Source: Flavimaricola sp. | GTDB taxonomy: Bacteria > Pseudomonadota > Alphaproteobacteria > Rhodobacterales > Rhodobacteraceae | Direction of reading: 5' to 3' | Assembly: GCA_023300365.1 (NCBI GenBank) | Contig: JALZWD010000045.1 | Coordinates: 1 to 6,450, forward strand | DNA length: 6,450 nucleotides | Part shown: one piece after another, positions 5,733-6,450 of the stretch | Position numbering within the stretch: position 1 is the first letter of the stretch | Layout of the letters: every line of letters begins with the position of its first letter | The notes under the pieces: model-generated | Told to the model about the DNA's origin: nothing | Databases searched by the model: none | The model's input: only the letters and a program-made list of their open reading frames with translations | Position numbers and translations under genes: made by a program

Positions 5733-6450
5733 ATGACGGCCAACAAGACATCGACATTGGCCGAACTGGGCCTTCGTGCACGCAACGGCAAAACGGCCCA
5801 GATAACGGGCCTGGCGGTCGACAGCCGCGAGATTAAGGAAGGGTTCCTTTTTGCCGCCTTGCCCGGCGCGCGTGTGCACGGCGCAGAATTTATCGAATAC
5901 GCAGTGCGGATGCAGGCCGCAGCGATCCTGACCGATGCGGAAGGGGCCGAAATCGCCGCCGATGCCCTTGCCGGCTCGGATGTTGCGGTGATCGTAAGCG
6001 AAGATCCCCGCCAAACTCTTGCGCAAACAGCGGCCCTTTGGTTTGGCGCCACGCCGCCCACGATGGTGGCCATCACCGGCACCAATGGCAAGACATCCGT
6101 GGCCTCATTTGCTCGTCAAATTTGGGTGGCTCTTGGGCACAAGGCGGTCAATCTCGGCACCACCGGGGTTGAGGGCGCTTGGACGCATCCCTTGGCCCAT
6201 ACCACGCCCGAGCCGATCACGTTGCACCGGGCCTTGGCCGAGGCCGCGGCAAACGGCGTTACCCATTGCGCCATGGAGGCGAGCAGCCACGGCCTTGATC
6301 AACGCCGCCTTGATGGGGTGCTTTTGTCGGCGGCTGGATTTACCAACTTTACCCAAGACCACCTTGATTACCACGAAACCTTTGAGGCCTATTTCACCGC
6401 CAAGATGGGCCTGTTTGACCGCGTTCTGCCCGAAGACGGGGTGGCGGTGA
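5733..6450 (+). CDS. murE: UDP-N-acetylmuramoyl-tripeptide synthetase MurE (3'-partial)
   Basis: The frame is open from the ATG at 5733 to the window edge, giving the first 239 residues of a Mur ligase of about 490. MurE adds the third stem-peptide residue to UDP-MurNAc-L-Ala-D-Glu in the cytoplasm using ATP. Visible landmarks: the N-terminal UDP-binding domain with DSREIKEGFLFAALPG (30-45), the ATP P-loop TGTNGKTS (115-122), TTPEP (157-161, UDP-MurNAc contact), MEASSHGLDQRRLDG (181-195) and FTNFTQDHLDYH (203-214), all typical of MurE rather than MurC, D or F. The DNPR motif that marks meso-diaminopimelate specificity lies in the missing C-terminal part, so the amino acid is inferred (meso-DAP) from the Gram-negative context. 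It follows ftsI by 12 bases, in the usual dcw order, with murF expected next. Confidence 0.95.
   Translation, partial: MTANKTSTLAELGLRARNGKTAQITGLAVDSREIKEGFLFAALPGARVHGAEFIEYAVRMQAAAILTDAEGAEIAADALAGSDVAVIVSEDPRQTLAQTAALWFGATPPTMVAITGTNGKTSVASFARQIWVALGHKAVNLGTTGVEGAWTHPLAHTTPEPITLHRALAEAAANGVTHCAMEASSHGLDQRRLDGVLLSAAGFTNFTQDHLDYHETFEAYFTAKMGLFDRVLPEDGVAV

Overview
The window looks like chromosomal DNA from an alphaproteobacterium, most likely Rhodobacteraceae (Roseobacter or Rhodobacter relatives). This rests on the style of the MraZ, RsmH, FtsL and FtsI proteins (FtsL with almost no cytoplasmic tail, FtsI with YELGS before its active-site serine), the moderately high GC content, and an unusually long structured leader in front of mraZ, an arrangement reported for that family. 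The genus cannot be read from the sequence. All genes are on the plus strand. I see no mobile element, tRNA, rRNA or CRISPR array.

Layout. Bases 1-919 hold the 3' part of an Mrp/ApbC-type P-loop ATPase (iron-sulfur cluster carrier). A GNAT acetyltransferase (916-1407) overlaps its stop codon by four bases. A 642-base gap follows (1408-2049), which I read as the control region of the dcw (division and cell wall) cluster. The cluster starts at 2050 and runs mraZ, rsmH, ftsL, ftsI and a 5'-partial murE to the window end. Gaps and overlaps are tiny (4-base gap, 1-base overlap, 4-base overlap, 12-base gap), as expected for one operon.

The gap is the most interesting part. It has a perfect five-unit, 10-bp-period array of GGG cores on the minus strand (1723-1767), which fits a binding array for MraZ, the cluster's own repressor. 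The array overlaps a candidate promoter (about 1748-1778). The promoter would give a 5' leader of about 265 bases ending in three closely spaced hairpins. The middle one is a 13-bp terminator-like stem (1959-1994), and the third lies just before the mraZ ribosome binding site. This matches in size and position the 268-nt leader of Rhodobacter sphaeroides, where partial termination yields the sRNA UpsM. A second, looser TGGG decamer array lies further upstream (about 1490-1519).

How the genes work together. MraZ is the autoregulator of the cluster. RsmH methylates 16S rRNA. FtsL and FtsI are membrane proteins of the divisome, FtsI being the septal transpeptidase. MurE makes peptidoglycan precursor in the cytoplasm. 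The upstream mrp-GNAT pair is probably a separate unit. The genes themselves are ordinary members of known families; the new material, if any, is in the regulatory region.
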